Assembly (NCBI GenBank): GCA_030642325.1
Contig: DAOWNY010000118.1
Coordinates: 1-5,788, forward strand
Origin: Deltaproteobacteria bacterium
GTDB lineage: Bacteria; Desulfobacterota; DAOWNY01
DNA: 5,788 nt
Direction: 5' to 3'
Below the pieces are notes generated by a model, which saw nothing but the letters and a program-made list of their open reading frames with translations, searched no databases and had not been told where the DNA came from. The translations under genes were made by a program, and so were the position numbers. Positions 1-5,663 of this stretch are shown piece after piece (the stretch's first letter is position 1; the number at the start of each line of letters is the position of its first letter).

Positions 1-507
1 ACCGGATAAATAATGGGTTGCCCCCACTTTTTGGAGAATATCCACCAGCAATTCATTACTACGCCCGCGCGCATTGAGCATACTTGCCGAATTCATTGCC
101 GTATTTAAACCAAATAATTTCATCAGCATCCGTATGGATTCCAGATTAAAATTAAACATCTTCAAACACTCAAAACCATATAACATCTCAAGGTGAGGAA
201 ATATTTCATTAAAATATGGCGACTTACGATAATTTTCCCGGATAAGAGTTAAATTGTTATTTCTCCATTCCACCTCATTTGAGAGTAATATATCATTTAT
301 TTTTGTCCCCCGTGATGCCTTTTTGATGCTGATGCTAAGCCATTTTTCACCATGGGAAGTTTTGATTTTATCCCGGTTATGCCAACTACCGGTGGAGAAC
401 TGGACATTATCAAGTATGATAAATAAGTCAGTCTTCAATAACCGATGAAAAAAACCCAAATAGGGCATAAAATCGGGTTGGCGGATAACCACGGTCTTAG
501 ATAACAT
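1..507 (-). CDS. WbqC-like family protein, N-terminal 169 residues (runs off the left edge)
   Basis: I translated the minus strand from an ATG at 507; the frame stays open through all 169 codons to the window edge. The protein shows the pattern I associate with the WbqC-like family: VVIRQPDFMPYLGFFHRL at residues 6-23, LDNVQF at 32-37, WHNRDKIK at 42-49, a WLSISI strand at 56-61, and GATHYLSG at 162-169 just before the cut. From memory, family members are about 220-240 residues, so roughly a quarter is missing. They occur in O-antigen and nonulosonic-acid clusters, but the activity is not established; a role in sugar modification or transfer is only guilt by association. The start lies inside the end of spsG (11-nt overlap, ATG...TAA), with a weak GGGA 8 nt upstream, so translation is probably coupled. 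No signal peptide or membrane segment is visible. The family call is fairly secure; the function is not. Confidence 0.85.
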   Translation of the reverse strand, partial: MLSKTVVIRQPDFMPYLGFFHRLLKTDLFIILDNVQFSTGSWHNRDKIKTSHGEKWLSISIKKASRGTKINDILLSNEVEWRNNNLTLIRENYRKSPYFNEIFPHLEMLYGFECLKMFNFNLESIRMLMKLFGLNTAMNSASMLNARGRSNELLVDILQKVGATHYLSG

Positions 508-1462
508 ATTGAATTTCCCGATAAATTTTATCCAGTGCATTAACAGGAATACCGGTCATCCCCTGACGACTCATGGATTCAAGGTTGGATTCTGCTTTCG
601 CCAGTGACTCTACCATAATCGGGGTGGTTAAATAGTCATGATGGCAGGAAAAACAGGAAGAGCCTATGGAATGAATGAACCGGCCAATGGGAATCTCCCA
701 AATTTCATTAGCAACCACAATACAGGGCAGACCTGATACATTGGCCTCAAAGGGGGTAACTCCTCCACCGGTAATGGCCAGATCAAACCGATGAAACGTT
801 TCTATCAAAGAAACGGGATTGCTTAAAACCGGAAAGTTTTTTTCCACCACCTGTTCCAATTCCCTCTGGTGCGAAAAAGCCGGACCGATGTGAACAGCAG
901 CACTTTGTCCAATCTTCTTAAGAATTTCCACCAGCTTGATTGTCACCCCGTAAGTATCGCTCCCTCCCATTGAGACTATGATTTTATTAACGGTGGTCCT
1001 TTGGCGTCGGTGACTCGCTGTTTCAGGATTGATAATAAGATAATCAATCCCGGTGAATATCTTCCTGCCTCTAATTTGATCGTCCGGATCAAAAGATAGT
1101 GCGGCAAAATGCAGATCGGAAAGCCGTGCCCCGCTCCCTCGATCATCAAAGGTAATCAGCGGAATGTCATGTCTTTTAACCTGGGCGGCATGTCTGATGT
1201 CGGTATCCATCCTGTCATTGACCCACATCTTTATTCCGTATTCTTCGATCATCCCGCCTTCCCAGTTGCTCTTCATGTCTGATAAGTCTACTATCCGATA
1301 CAATATTCCCGCTTCTTCCAGTTTGACAAGGGAGGGCTGGTGGTCATTAATGATTACCAGGCAATTTTCATTTTTTGAAATAAGGTAGTTCGCTAAAGTT
1401 AAAGATCGAAAAAGATGCCCCATCCCTTTTTGATGGGAAGATTCAACACAAATGGCAATCAT
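497..1462 (-). CDS. spsG: SpsG/PseG-type nucleotide-sugar hydrolase
   Basis: Predicted cytosolic GT-B-fold enzyme of 321 residues. PseG cleaves UDP from UDP-2,4-diacetamido-2,4,6-trideoxy-altropyranose, freeing the hexose for condensation with phosphoenolpyruvate by a NeuB-type synthase; SpsG is the Bacillus spore-polysaccharide counterpart. Visible signatures are GMGHLFR at residues 13-19, whose His16 aligns with the catalytic His of PseG, a VNDR segment at 81-84, the MGGSD nucleotide-binding loop at 165-169, and ITGGGVTPFE at 230-239, equivalent to the second nucleotide-binding loop with its glutamate. The length is normal or slightly long for the family. The ATG at 1462 is the only sensible start, because an in-frame TGA lies a few codons upstream. 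The gene follows spsF by 28 nt and overlaps the WbqC-like gene by 11 nt. Because the partner dehydratase is LegB-like rather than PseB-like, the substrate is more likely the legionaminic-series diacetamido sugar. A glycosyltransferase of the same fold is the alternative. Confidence 0.85.
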   Translation of the reverse strand: MIAICVESSHQKGMGHLFRSLTLANYLISKNENCLVIINDHQPSLVKLEEAGILYRIVDLSDMKSNWEGGMIEEYGIKMWVNDRMDTDIRHAAQVKRHDIPLITFDDRGSGARLSDLHFAALSFDPDDQIRGRKIFTGIDYLIINPETASHRRQRTTVNKIIVSMGGSDTYGVTIKLVEILKKIGQSAAVHIGPAFSHQRELEQVVEKNFPVLSNPVSLIETFHRFDLAITGGGVTPFEANVSGLPCIVVANEIWEIPIGRFIHSIGSSCFSCHHDYLTTPIMVESLAKAESNLESMSRQGMTGIPVNALDKIYREIQYVI

Positions 1463-1490
1463 GGCTTCATTTCCGCATCAGTAATTTTCA

Positions 1491-2177
1491 TTACAGATTA
1501 TCTTTAGTCTCCAGATATAACCTGATCGCTTCTTCAGTGGTGAGATAATCGTGCCTGCTGCCTTCTGCTATGGAACAAAGCAGTCGGTAGTCTTCTTTAG
1601 TATCGATGGTAAGACGGATATCCGGTCGATTTTTTTTAAAGGGAACTTTCAAAGTTGCGATTAAAAACTGCTGGGGATTTTCCAGGATATATTCATTGAC
1701 ATGTTCCCGGTGGTTTGGCTTTGTTCCGTAAAAAAAACTTCTTTCCAGGGCCTTAAAGGTGAAGATCTCTGCTCCGGAACCAACCGGCAAGACGTTCAAT
1801 GAATGGGAATAGTCTGCACCCTTTTTAATGTGCAAATTAATTAAACGATCCAGCTCTTCAATATCATAAAAGGGGTTATCACCGGTGAGACGAATTATCT
1901 GCCGGAATTGATGCTGGAAGGCACATTGATAGAAGCGATCCAAAACATCACGCTCATCACCTCTGAAACAATTCAGGCTCCGCTCCTCACAAAAATCCGC
2001 CAGCACATCATCCCGGGGCAGCTCGCTTGTGGCAAGGACTAAGTTTACCGGATGCTGTAAAAATGTAAGTCGAAAAATGATGTGCTCAAGCAGCACCCTT
2101 TTTCCAACGGTCTTTAACACCTTCCCCGGGAGTCTGCGGGAGCCGATCCTGGCCTGTAAGATTATTCCCGTCTCCAT
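1491..2177 (-). CDS. spsF: SpsF-type cytidylyltransferase (CMP-nonulosonate synthetase candidate)
   Basis: This 228-residue cytosolic protein belongs to the CTP-dependent cytidylyltransferase family that includes SpsF and relatives of KdsB and NeuA. Its likely reaction is transfer of CMP from CTP to the anomeric carbon of the finished nonulosonic acid, giving the glycosyltransferase donor. Supporting motifs are the N-terminal nucleotide loop at residues 6-19 (ILQARIGSRRLPGK, with Arg and Lys to hold the triphosphate), FRGDERDVL at 71-79, the LTGDNPF metal-site segment at 97-103 with Asp100, the HREHVNEYI stretch at 156-164 typical of SpsF, and LTIDTKEDY at 189-197. The length suits a single-domain SpsF. 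Its ATG overlaps the radical SAM stop codon by one base (TGATG), a classic coupling arrangement, with GGGAAG about 10 nt upstream. It sits directly before spsG, the same order as spsF-spsG in Bacillus subtilis. Exact sugar specificity cannot be read from the sequence. Confidence 0.87.
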   Translation of the reverse strand: METGIILQARIGSRRLPGKVLKTVGKRVLLEHIIFRLTFLQHPVNLVLATSELPRDDVLADFCEERSLNCFRGDERDVLDRFYQCAFQHQFRQIIRLTGDNPFYDIEELDRLINLHIKKGADYSHSLNVLPVGSGAEIFTFKALERSFFYGTKPNHREHVNEYILENPQQFLIATLKVPFKKNRPDIRLTIDTKEDYRLLCSIAEGSRHDYLTTEEAIRLYLETKDNL

Positions 2178-3259
2178 CAGCCGAAGTCTTCCCGAATTAA
2201 GATATCTTCTTCCGTATCCCCATTGGCCCGCATCCCGATTCCCTGGTTGCGATTAACATAATTCCTGATGATAAATTTTCGTCCCCCAACTGTTGCGCTT
2301 TCACTATCTTCGGTTAATCGGGGTAAATAACAGCTTCTGCACACCGATAATTCCATAAAACCGTCTTTTTTACCATGGAGATCCCGGATACGGCCAAGTT
2401 TTTCCCCATGCCAGATGTCATGGATAGTTTCCCGGTTGGTATCACCTGCTACCACCGAATTATCTTCATCATTGGAACATATCATGGCAAGCCCGTCAGC
2501 ACCTATAACCAGTCTTTGGTATAATTGGGGGCAGAGAAAATTCTTCTCGTAAGAAATATCTTCATCTTTTCCAAAATAAGTGATGATGGGATTGAAGGCT
2601 ATTAAATCCACATAAGGAACAAAAGTTTCGTAAAAAATCTCCGGGTTGCTGCGGATGGCCGGCCATACCGACTGAATCTTAATGACCGGTTTATTAGTTT
2701 TCAGTCGGTTCTTGATCTCCTTCATCCCCTTAATTCGATTAAGCATCTTTTCATATTTTAACGGACGGCGAATTCTTTCGTAAGTCTCTCCCAGCCCGTC
2801 AAAGGAGATGGTTATCCAATCGGCACCGCCCTCAAGAACCTTTTTAAAATAACCGGGGGACAATTTACTTCCATTGGTTAAAAAGGATACTTCCTTAATA
2901 TCTTTAGCCTTTGCATACCTTATACACTCAATAAACCGGTTATGAATCGTGGGCTCTCCTCTCAGGCTGAGTCGTACGGCAGGTACTTTTCCACTGATTT
3001 CGTCGATCAGTTTAGTGAAAAGCTTAAAATTCATTAATTTAGTATTTACCCTGTTTTTAAATCTCTCGGTAATAGTGTAGCACATGGGACAATTAAGATT
3101 GCAGAGAGAAGATATTTCCAGATCAACCAGCAACGGATATTCGGAAACATATTGTTCGTCGGCAAATTTGATCCAATTGCTTCGATAGGACTGATATTCT
3201 TCTTCCCAGCCTTCCCCCAGATATTTTTCGAACAATTTTTCCCGTTCCACGGTTTCCAT
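2177..3259 (-). CDS. Radical SAM protein with SPASM-like C-terminal cluster domain
   Basis: From the ATG at 3259 this is a 360-residue radical SAM enzyme. The cluster motif CNLNCPMC (CxxxCxxC) is at residues 53-60, preceded by the strand LLVDLEISSL. The SAM-contacting RGEP lies at 101-104, FLTNGSK at 126-132 and ITISFDG at 149-155. A C-terminal SPASM/twitch-like cysteine set follows at Cys243, Cys261, Cys307 and Cys310, suggesting an auxiliary Fe-S cluster. Radical SAM enzymes generate a 5'-deoxyadenosyl radical to attack unactivated C-H bonds. The SPASM subgroup includes peptide maturases, but no precursor peptide is seen here, so the operon context favours chemistry on a sugar or its carrier. 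That is inference; substrate and reaction are unknown. The frame stays open upstream to a TTG at 3403, which would add 48 residues and leave only 28 nt after the nucleotidyltransferase. I chose 3259 because it is an ATG with AAGGG about 10 nt upstream and puts the Cys motif at the usual depth. Confidence 0.85.
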   Translation of the reverse strand: METVEREKLFEKYLGEGWEEEYQSYRSNWIKFADEQYVSEYPLLVDLEISSLCNLNCPMCYTITERFKNRVNTKLMNFKLFTKLIDEISGKVPAVRLSLRGEPTIHNRFIECIRYAKAKDIKEVSFLTNGSKLSPGYFKKVLEGGADWITISFDGLGETYERIRRPLKYEKMLNRIKGMKEIKNRLKTNKPVIKIQSVWPAIRSNPEIFYETFVPYVDLIAFNPIITYFGKDEDISYEKNFLCPQLYQRLVIGADGLAMICSNDEDNSVVAGDTNRETIHDIWHGEKLGRIRDLHGKKDGFMELSVCRSCYLPRLTEDSESATVGGRKFIIRNYVNRNQGIGMRANGDTEEDILIREDFG

Positions 3260-3431
3260 GGAATAATTGCCCTTATTAATTGGCAGATATTTCTTGCCCA
3301 AGCGCCCTCCCCTTCCGTGATTCGCTAATCTGTTTGATCCCATCGCAAAATGAATACCTGGATTACCGGTTAAAATCGGCAACAGCCCGATGAACCCCGA
3401 CAATAATGCTACCTGTTATTTTTTTCCGACT

Positions 3432-4190
3432 TTAAACCACTGCCGATAAATTTTTTAGTTTTGGTGAATAAAACGGTCTGCATTTTATAAACTTGTCCCT
3501 CAATAGTTCAAATTCGTCAACGGCTTTAGTATAATCATCCGGACGACCGATATCCAGCCAGTAACCGTCAAATTTTTTAATGCCGGCCGGTTTATCGGCC
3601 TTGATGAGATCCAGCATTAACTGGTCAAATCCGTAAACCTGCTGCTCGGGGATGAAATCCAATACTTCTCTGCTGACTGCGTAAATCCCCATACTTACAT
3701 TAAATTTGACGATGGGCTTTTCTCTAAAACCACGAAGTATTCCGGAATCATCGATTTCCAAAACACCATAGTCGGCACACTGCTTTCTCTGATAATAGGC
3801 CACCGTCAAAATATCTTGATCTTGCAGATGGAATTCAAACAATTTGCCATAATCGAAGTCAGTAAGGATATCCCCGTTCATAACCAAAAAATGGGCCGGC
3901 AGGTCGTTAATCAACCGCAGGGGGCCTATGGTTCCCAGAGGAGTCCTCTCCACCGAATAATCAATGCATACTCCCCATTTTTCGCCCGAGTTGAAATATG
4001 ACTTAATGATATCCGCCTGATGGTTTACCGCCAGAGTGATATGATCAAATCCGTAATAGGCAAGCTGACGGATAACCACCTCCAGAATGGGGTAATCTCC
4101 GATGGGCATGAGAGGTTTAGGGAAAACCACCGTATAGGGATGCAACCTTTTTCCCTTACCTCCCGCCAGTATAACCGCCCTTTTAGACAT
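3432..4190 (-). CDS. Sugar-phosphate nucleotidyltransferase (sugar activation for the nonulosonate route)
   Basis: This 252-residue protein has a complete NTP-transferase domain like glucose-1-phosphate thymidylyltransferases and mannose-1-phosphate guanylyltransferases. It joins a sugar-1-phosphate to an NTP, releasing pyrophosphate. The motifs are LAGGKGKRL at residues 8-16 (phosphate loop), FPKPLMPIG at 23-31, GTIGPL at 86-91, NGDIL at 105-109 with Asp107 as metal ligand, FREKP at 155-159, and WLDIGRPDDY at 211-220 with Asp213 as the second metal ligand. There is no C-terminal acyltransferase beta-helix and no N-terminal CBS pair, unlike Campylobacter PtmE, the GlcN-1-phosphate guanylyltransferase of the legionaminic pathway. 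Position right after legB (8-nt overlap, ATGTCTAA) suggests it supplies LegB's nucleotide sugar, but whether it uses GTP or UTP, and GlcN-1-P or another sugar, is not visible. A weak GGA lies 8 nt before the ATG. A phosphocholine-cytidylyltransferase-like or mannose-1-phosphate role is the alternative. Confidence 0.85.
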   Translation of the reverse strand: MSKRAVILAGGKGKRLHPYTVVFPKPLMPIGDYPILEVVIRQLAYYGFDHITLAVNHQADIIKSYFNSGEKWGVCIDYSVERTPLGTIGPLRLINDLPAHFLVMNGDILTDFDYGKLFEFHLQDQDILTVAYYQRKQCADYGVLEIDDSGILRGFREKPIVKFNVSMGIYAVSREVLDFIPEQQVYGFDQLMLDLIKADKPAGIKKFDGYWLDIGRPDDYTKAVDEFELLRDKFIKCRPFYSPKLKNLSAVV

Positions 4191-5232
4191 GGTAGATATC
4201 CACTTTAAATTTAGCTAAGTTGGATGGCCTGGTAAACCATTGGATTGTTTCTTTTAACCCCTCTTCAAGACTGTAGTGCGGCTCAAACCCGGTTAATCTC
4301 TTCAGTTTTCCATTATCACACCTTAACCTGAAAACTTCGGAGCTTCCCGGACGAATTCGCTCTTGTTCGGTAATCAATTTTACTTCCCTGTTCATGAGGG
4401 TTTTAATCATAATCGCAATATCTTTGATGGATATTTCACGATTGGATCCTATGTTAACTGTTTGTCCCACTGACTCTTCATTCTCGGCCAGAGCAATTAA
4501 ACCATGACATGTGTCCGGCACATAGGTAAAATCCCGGGTGGGGGTGACGTCCCCCAGCTTAATCTCCTTTTTACCGCCGGCAATCTGGGTTATGATCGTT
4601 GGAATCACCGCTCGTGCCGACTGTCTGGGTCCATAAGTATTAAAAGGCCGGGCGATAATAACCGGCAGTCCAAAGGCATGATGGAAACTGACGGCAATAG
4701 CATCTGCTCCGATTTTGCTGGCACTGTAGGGAGATTGTGGCGAAAAGGGATGCTTTTCGTCAATGGGCACGTATTTTGCCGTTCCATATACTTCACTGGT
4801 GGAGGTATGAATCAAGCGCTCACAACAGCCATTTTCCAGAGCGGCCTGACAAATGTTCAGCGTTCCTCTGATATTGGTTTCTACATAGCTGTCAGGTGCG
4901 CGATAGGAATATGGAACGGCAATGAGGGCGGCAAGATTAAAGATGATATCCGCATCCCTGGTAATATCTTTACAAAAATGGGCATCTCTCACATCCCCTG
5001 TTAACACCTCTATCTTGTCTTGACAATCCACCTCCTCCAGCCACCCCCAATTATTGAATGAGTTATAATAACTGAGGGCCCTTACTTTAGCTTTGTGATC
5101 CACCAGCATTTCGGTGAGGTGAGAACCTATAAATCCATCCGCCCCGGTGATTAATACAGTTTTATTTTCCATTGATTTTGCAAAATTGCATGGAATATTT
5201 CCTCTTTTCAAATCCGCCTCATCACCCGCCAC
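4183..5232 (-). CDS. legB: LegB-type NAD-dependent sugar-nucleotide 4,6-dehydratase
   Basis: Extended short-chain dehydrogenase/reductase, 349 residues from the GTG at 5232 or 329 from the ATG at 5172. It should convert UDP- or GDP-GlcNAc to the 4-keto-6-deoxy sugar, the first committed step toward legionaminic acid, in the cytosol. Visible features are the NAD-binding GADGFIG at 30-36, RALSYYNSFNNWGWLE at 51-66 (a segment I recall as characteristic of LegB), the dehydratase signature TSE at 145-147, the catalytic pair Tyr169/Lys173 in SPYSASK, and RPFNTYGPRQSARAVIPT at 195-212. Family members usually begin at the Rossmann strand, that is at the ATG at 5172. That ATG lacks a ribosome binding site, whereas the GTG has GGAG at 6 nt, so I list the longer form. 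The upstream in-frame codon is TGA. This is the first gene after a sigma-54 promoter and overlaps the next gene by 8 nt. Function is well supported; the nucleotide and the start are uncertain. Confidence 0.9.
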   Translation of the reverse strand: MAGDEADLKRGNIPCNFAKSMENKTVLITGADGFIGSHLTEMLVDHKAKVRALSYYNSFNNWGWLEEVDCQDKIEVLTGDVRDAHFCKDITRDADIIFNLAALIAVPYSYRAPDSYVETNIRGTLNICQAALENGCCERLIHTSTSEVYGTAKYVPIDEKHPFSPQSPYSASKIGADAIAVSFHHAFGLPVIIARPFNTYGPRQSARAVIPTIITQIAGGKKEIKLGDVTPTRDFTYVPDTCHGLIALAENEESVGQTVNIGSNREISIKDIAIMIKTLMNREVKLITEQERIRPGSSEVFRLRCDNGKLKRLTGFEPHYSLEEGLKETIQWFTRPSNLAKFKVDIYHV

Positions 5233-5238
5233 TCAAAT

Positions 5239-5242
5239 CTCC
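5239..5242 (-). promoter_or_regulatory. Ribosome binding site for the GTG start of legB
   Basis: GGAG lies 6 nt before the GTG at 5232 on the minus strand, an ideal core and spacing. It is the best Shine-Dalgarno sequence in the leader and is the reason for preferring the longer legB reading. No comparable sequence precedes the in-frame ATG at 5172. Confidence 0.55.
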
Positions 5243-5310
5243 AATTTTTAAGGTTACGATTAAGGAATAAAATAAATTTCGGATTGCATTTTGTTATTAG
5301 TATTAATTTT

Positions 5311-5327
5311 AGCAAGTTATATGCCAA
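5311..5327 (-). promoter_or_regulatory. Sigma-54 (-24/-12) promoter of the legB operon
   Basis: Read on the minus strand the site is TTGGCATATAACTTGCT. The sigma-54 consensus is TTGGCAC-N5-TTGCT. The GG and GC dinucleotides are separated by exactly 10 nt, and every position outside the free spacer matches except the C after GGCA, here T. A TAAAAT stretch follows. Counting from the GC as -13/-12 puts the transcription start near 5300, leaving a 5' leader of about 68 nt to the GTG at 5232 or about 128 nt to the ATG at 5172. If real, expression needs RpoN plus an AAA+ enhancer-binding activator. The same bases give only a poor sigma-70 match (TTGGCA without a good -10), so sigma-54 is the stronger reading. 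Confidence 0.7.
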
Positions 5328-5344
5328 AACTAAAAAAGCCCGCT

Positions 5345-5400
5345 TGTAATCAATTGTTTCCAACCGGCGGTTATTAATCCTGTAATCAGTGTTTGGATTA
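5345..5400. repeat. Short repeats just upstream of the sigma-54 promoter
   Basis: On the minus strand TGATTACA occurs twice, at 5388-5381 and 5352-5345, 36 bp apart. An inverted pair TAATCC/GGATTA (5375-5380 and 5395-5400) surrounds the first copy, and an 11-nt palindrome AACCGGCGGTT sits between the copies at 5362-5372. They fall at about -45 to -100 relative to the predicted start, where regulator or IHF-like sites can occur. The elements are short, so chance is a real alternative. Confidence 0.3.
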
Positions 5401-5630
5401 CCGGCTATCCTTCTTTGAAAAAAGTCATTGGAGCAGCAAAAAATCCTTGACTCTTGTCATATCCCGGGACCAAAGGCAAAAGGGAGGCCGGGGGGCGAGG
5501 CCATCTGTACCTCATGCCGGATACGGATCAAACAGCCATGTTCTATAGTATCTCTATAAACCAGAGGGAAACCCCTGATCATTTCTTCTTAAAGACTATA
5601 TCCAATTTTAATGAAAATTCTTGGAAACTC

Positions 5631-5663
5631 GTCAAAATGTCAATATTTTGACTTCTAAGTCAA
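5631..5663. promoter_or_regulatory. Overlapping palindromes, candidate activator or operator site
   Basis: Two inverted repeats share a half-site. GTCAAAAT at 5631-5638 pairs with ATTTTGAC at 5645-5652 (8-bp arms, 6-nt gap). TTGACTT at 5648-5654 pairs with AAGTCAA at 5657-5663 (7-bp arms, 2-nt gap). Nested inside is GTCAATATTTTGAC at 5639-5652, which from memory agrees at 12 of 14 positions with the Pseudomonas FleQ consensus GTCAATAAATTGAC. FleQ is a flagellar sigma-54 activator. The site lies about 330-360 bp upstream of the predicted legB start, far but possible for an enhancer-type site. It may instead control a divergent gene to the right. Confidence 0.4.

Noticed and set aside
254..448. 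A 64-codon plus-strand reading frame
   Set aside because: It is antisense to the WbqC-like gene, where conserved motifs (LDNVQF, WHNRD) are on the minus strand.
482..4079. The 11-mer CGGATAACCAC occurs at 482-492 and 4069-4079
   Set aside because: Both copies are inside coding regions and encode the same short peptide VVIR in unrelated proteins; coincidence rather than a repeat element.
4605..4796. A 63-codon minus-strand frame within legB
   Set aside because: It is an out-of-frame shadow of legB with no start signal or motif.
4504..5004. A 166-codon plus-strand reading frame
   Set aside because: It lies wholly antisense to legB, whose protein has unmistakable catalytic motifs across this stretch. 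The plus-strand product has no recognisable motif or ribosome binding site.
5327..5345. GCGGGC followed by a T-run on the minus strand as a rho-independent terminator of an upstream gene
   Set aside because: Only a 4-bp stem (CCGC/GCGG) with a long loop can be drawn, too weak for an intrinsic terminator.
5400..5500. Possible cyclic-di-GMP (GEMM-I) riboswitch, suggested by GGATAGCCGGTAATCC on the minus strand and CAAAGGC on the plus strand
   Set aside because: The fragments are on opposite strands and the conserved GGCAAACC, GAAA tetraloop and GACGCAAAGCC elements are absent.
5454..5651. A 65-codon plus-strand reading frame from a TTG
   Set aside because: There is no ribosome binding site, composition changes abruptly from G-rich to AT-rich along it, no family is recognisable, and its 3' end runs into the palindrome cluster. 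A chance opening is more likely.
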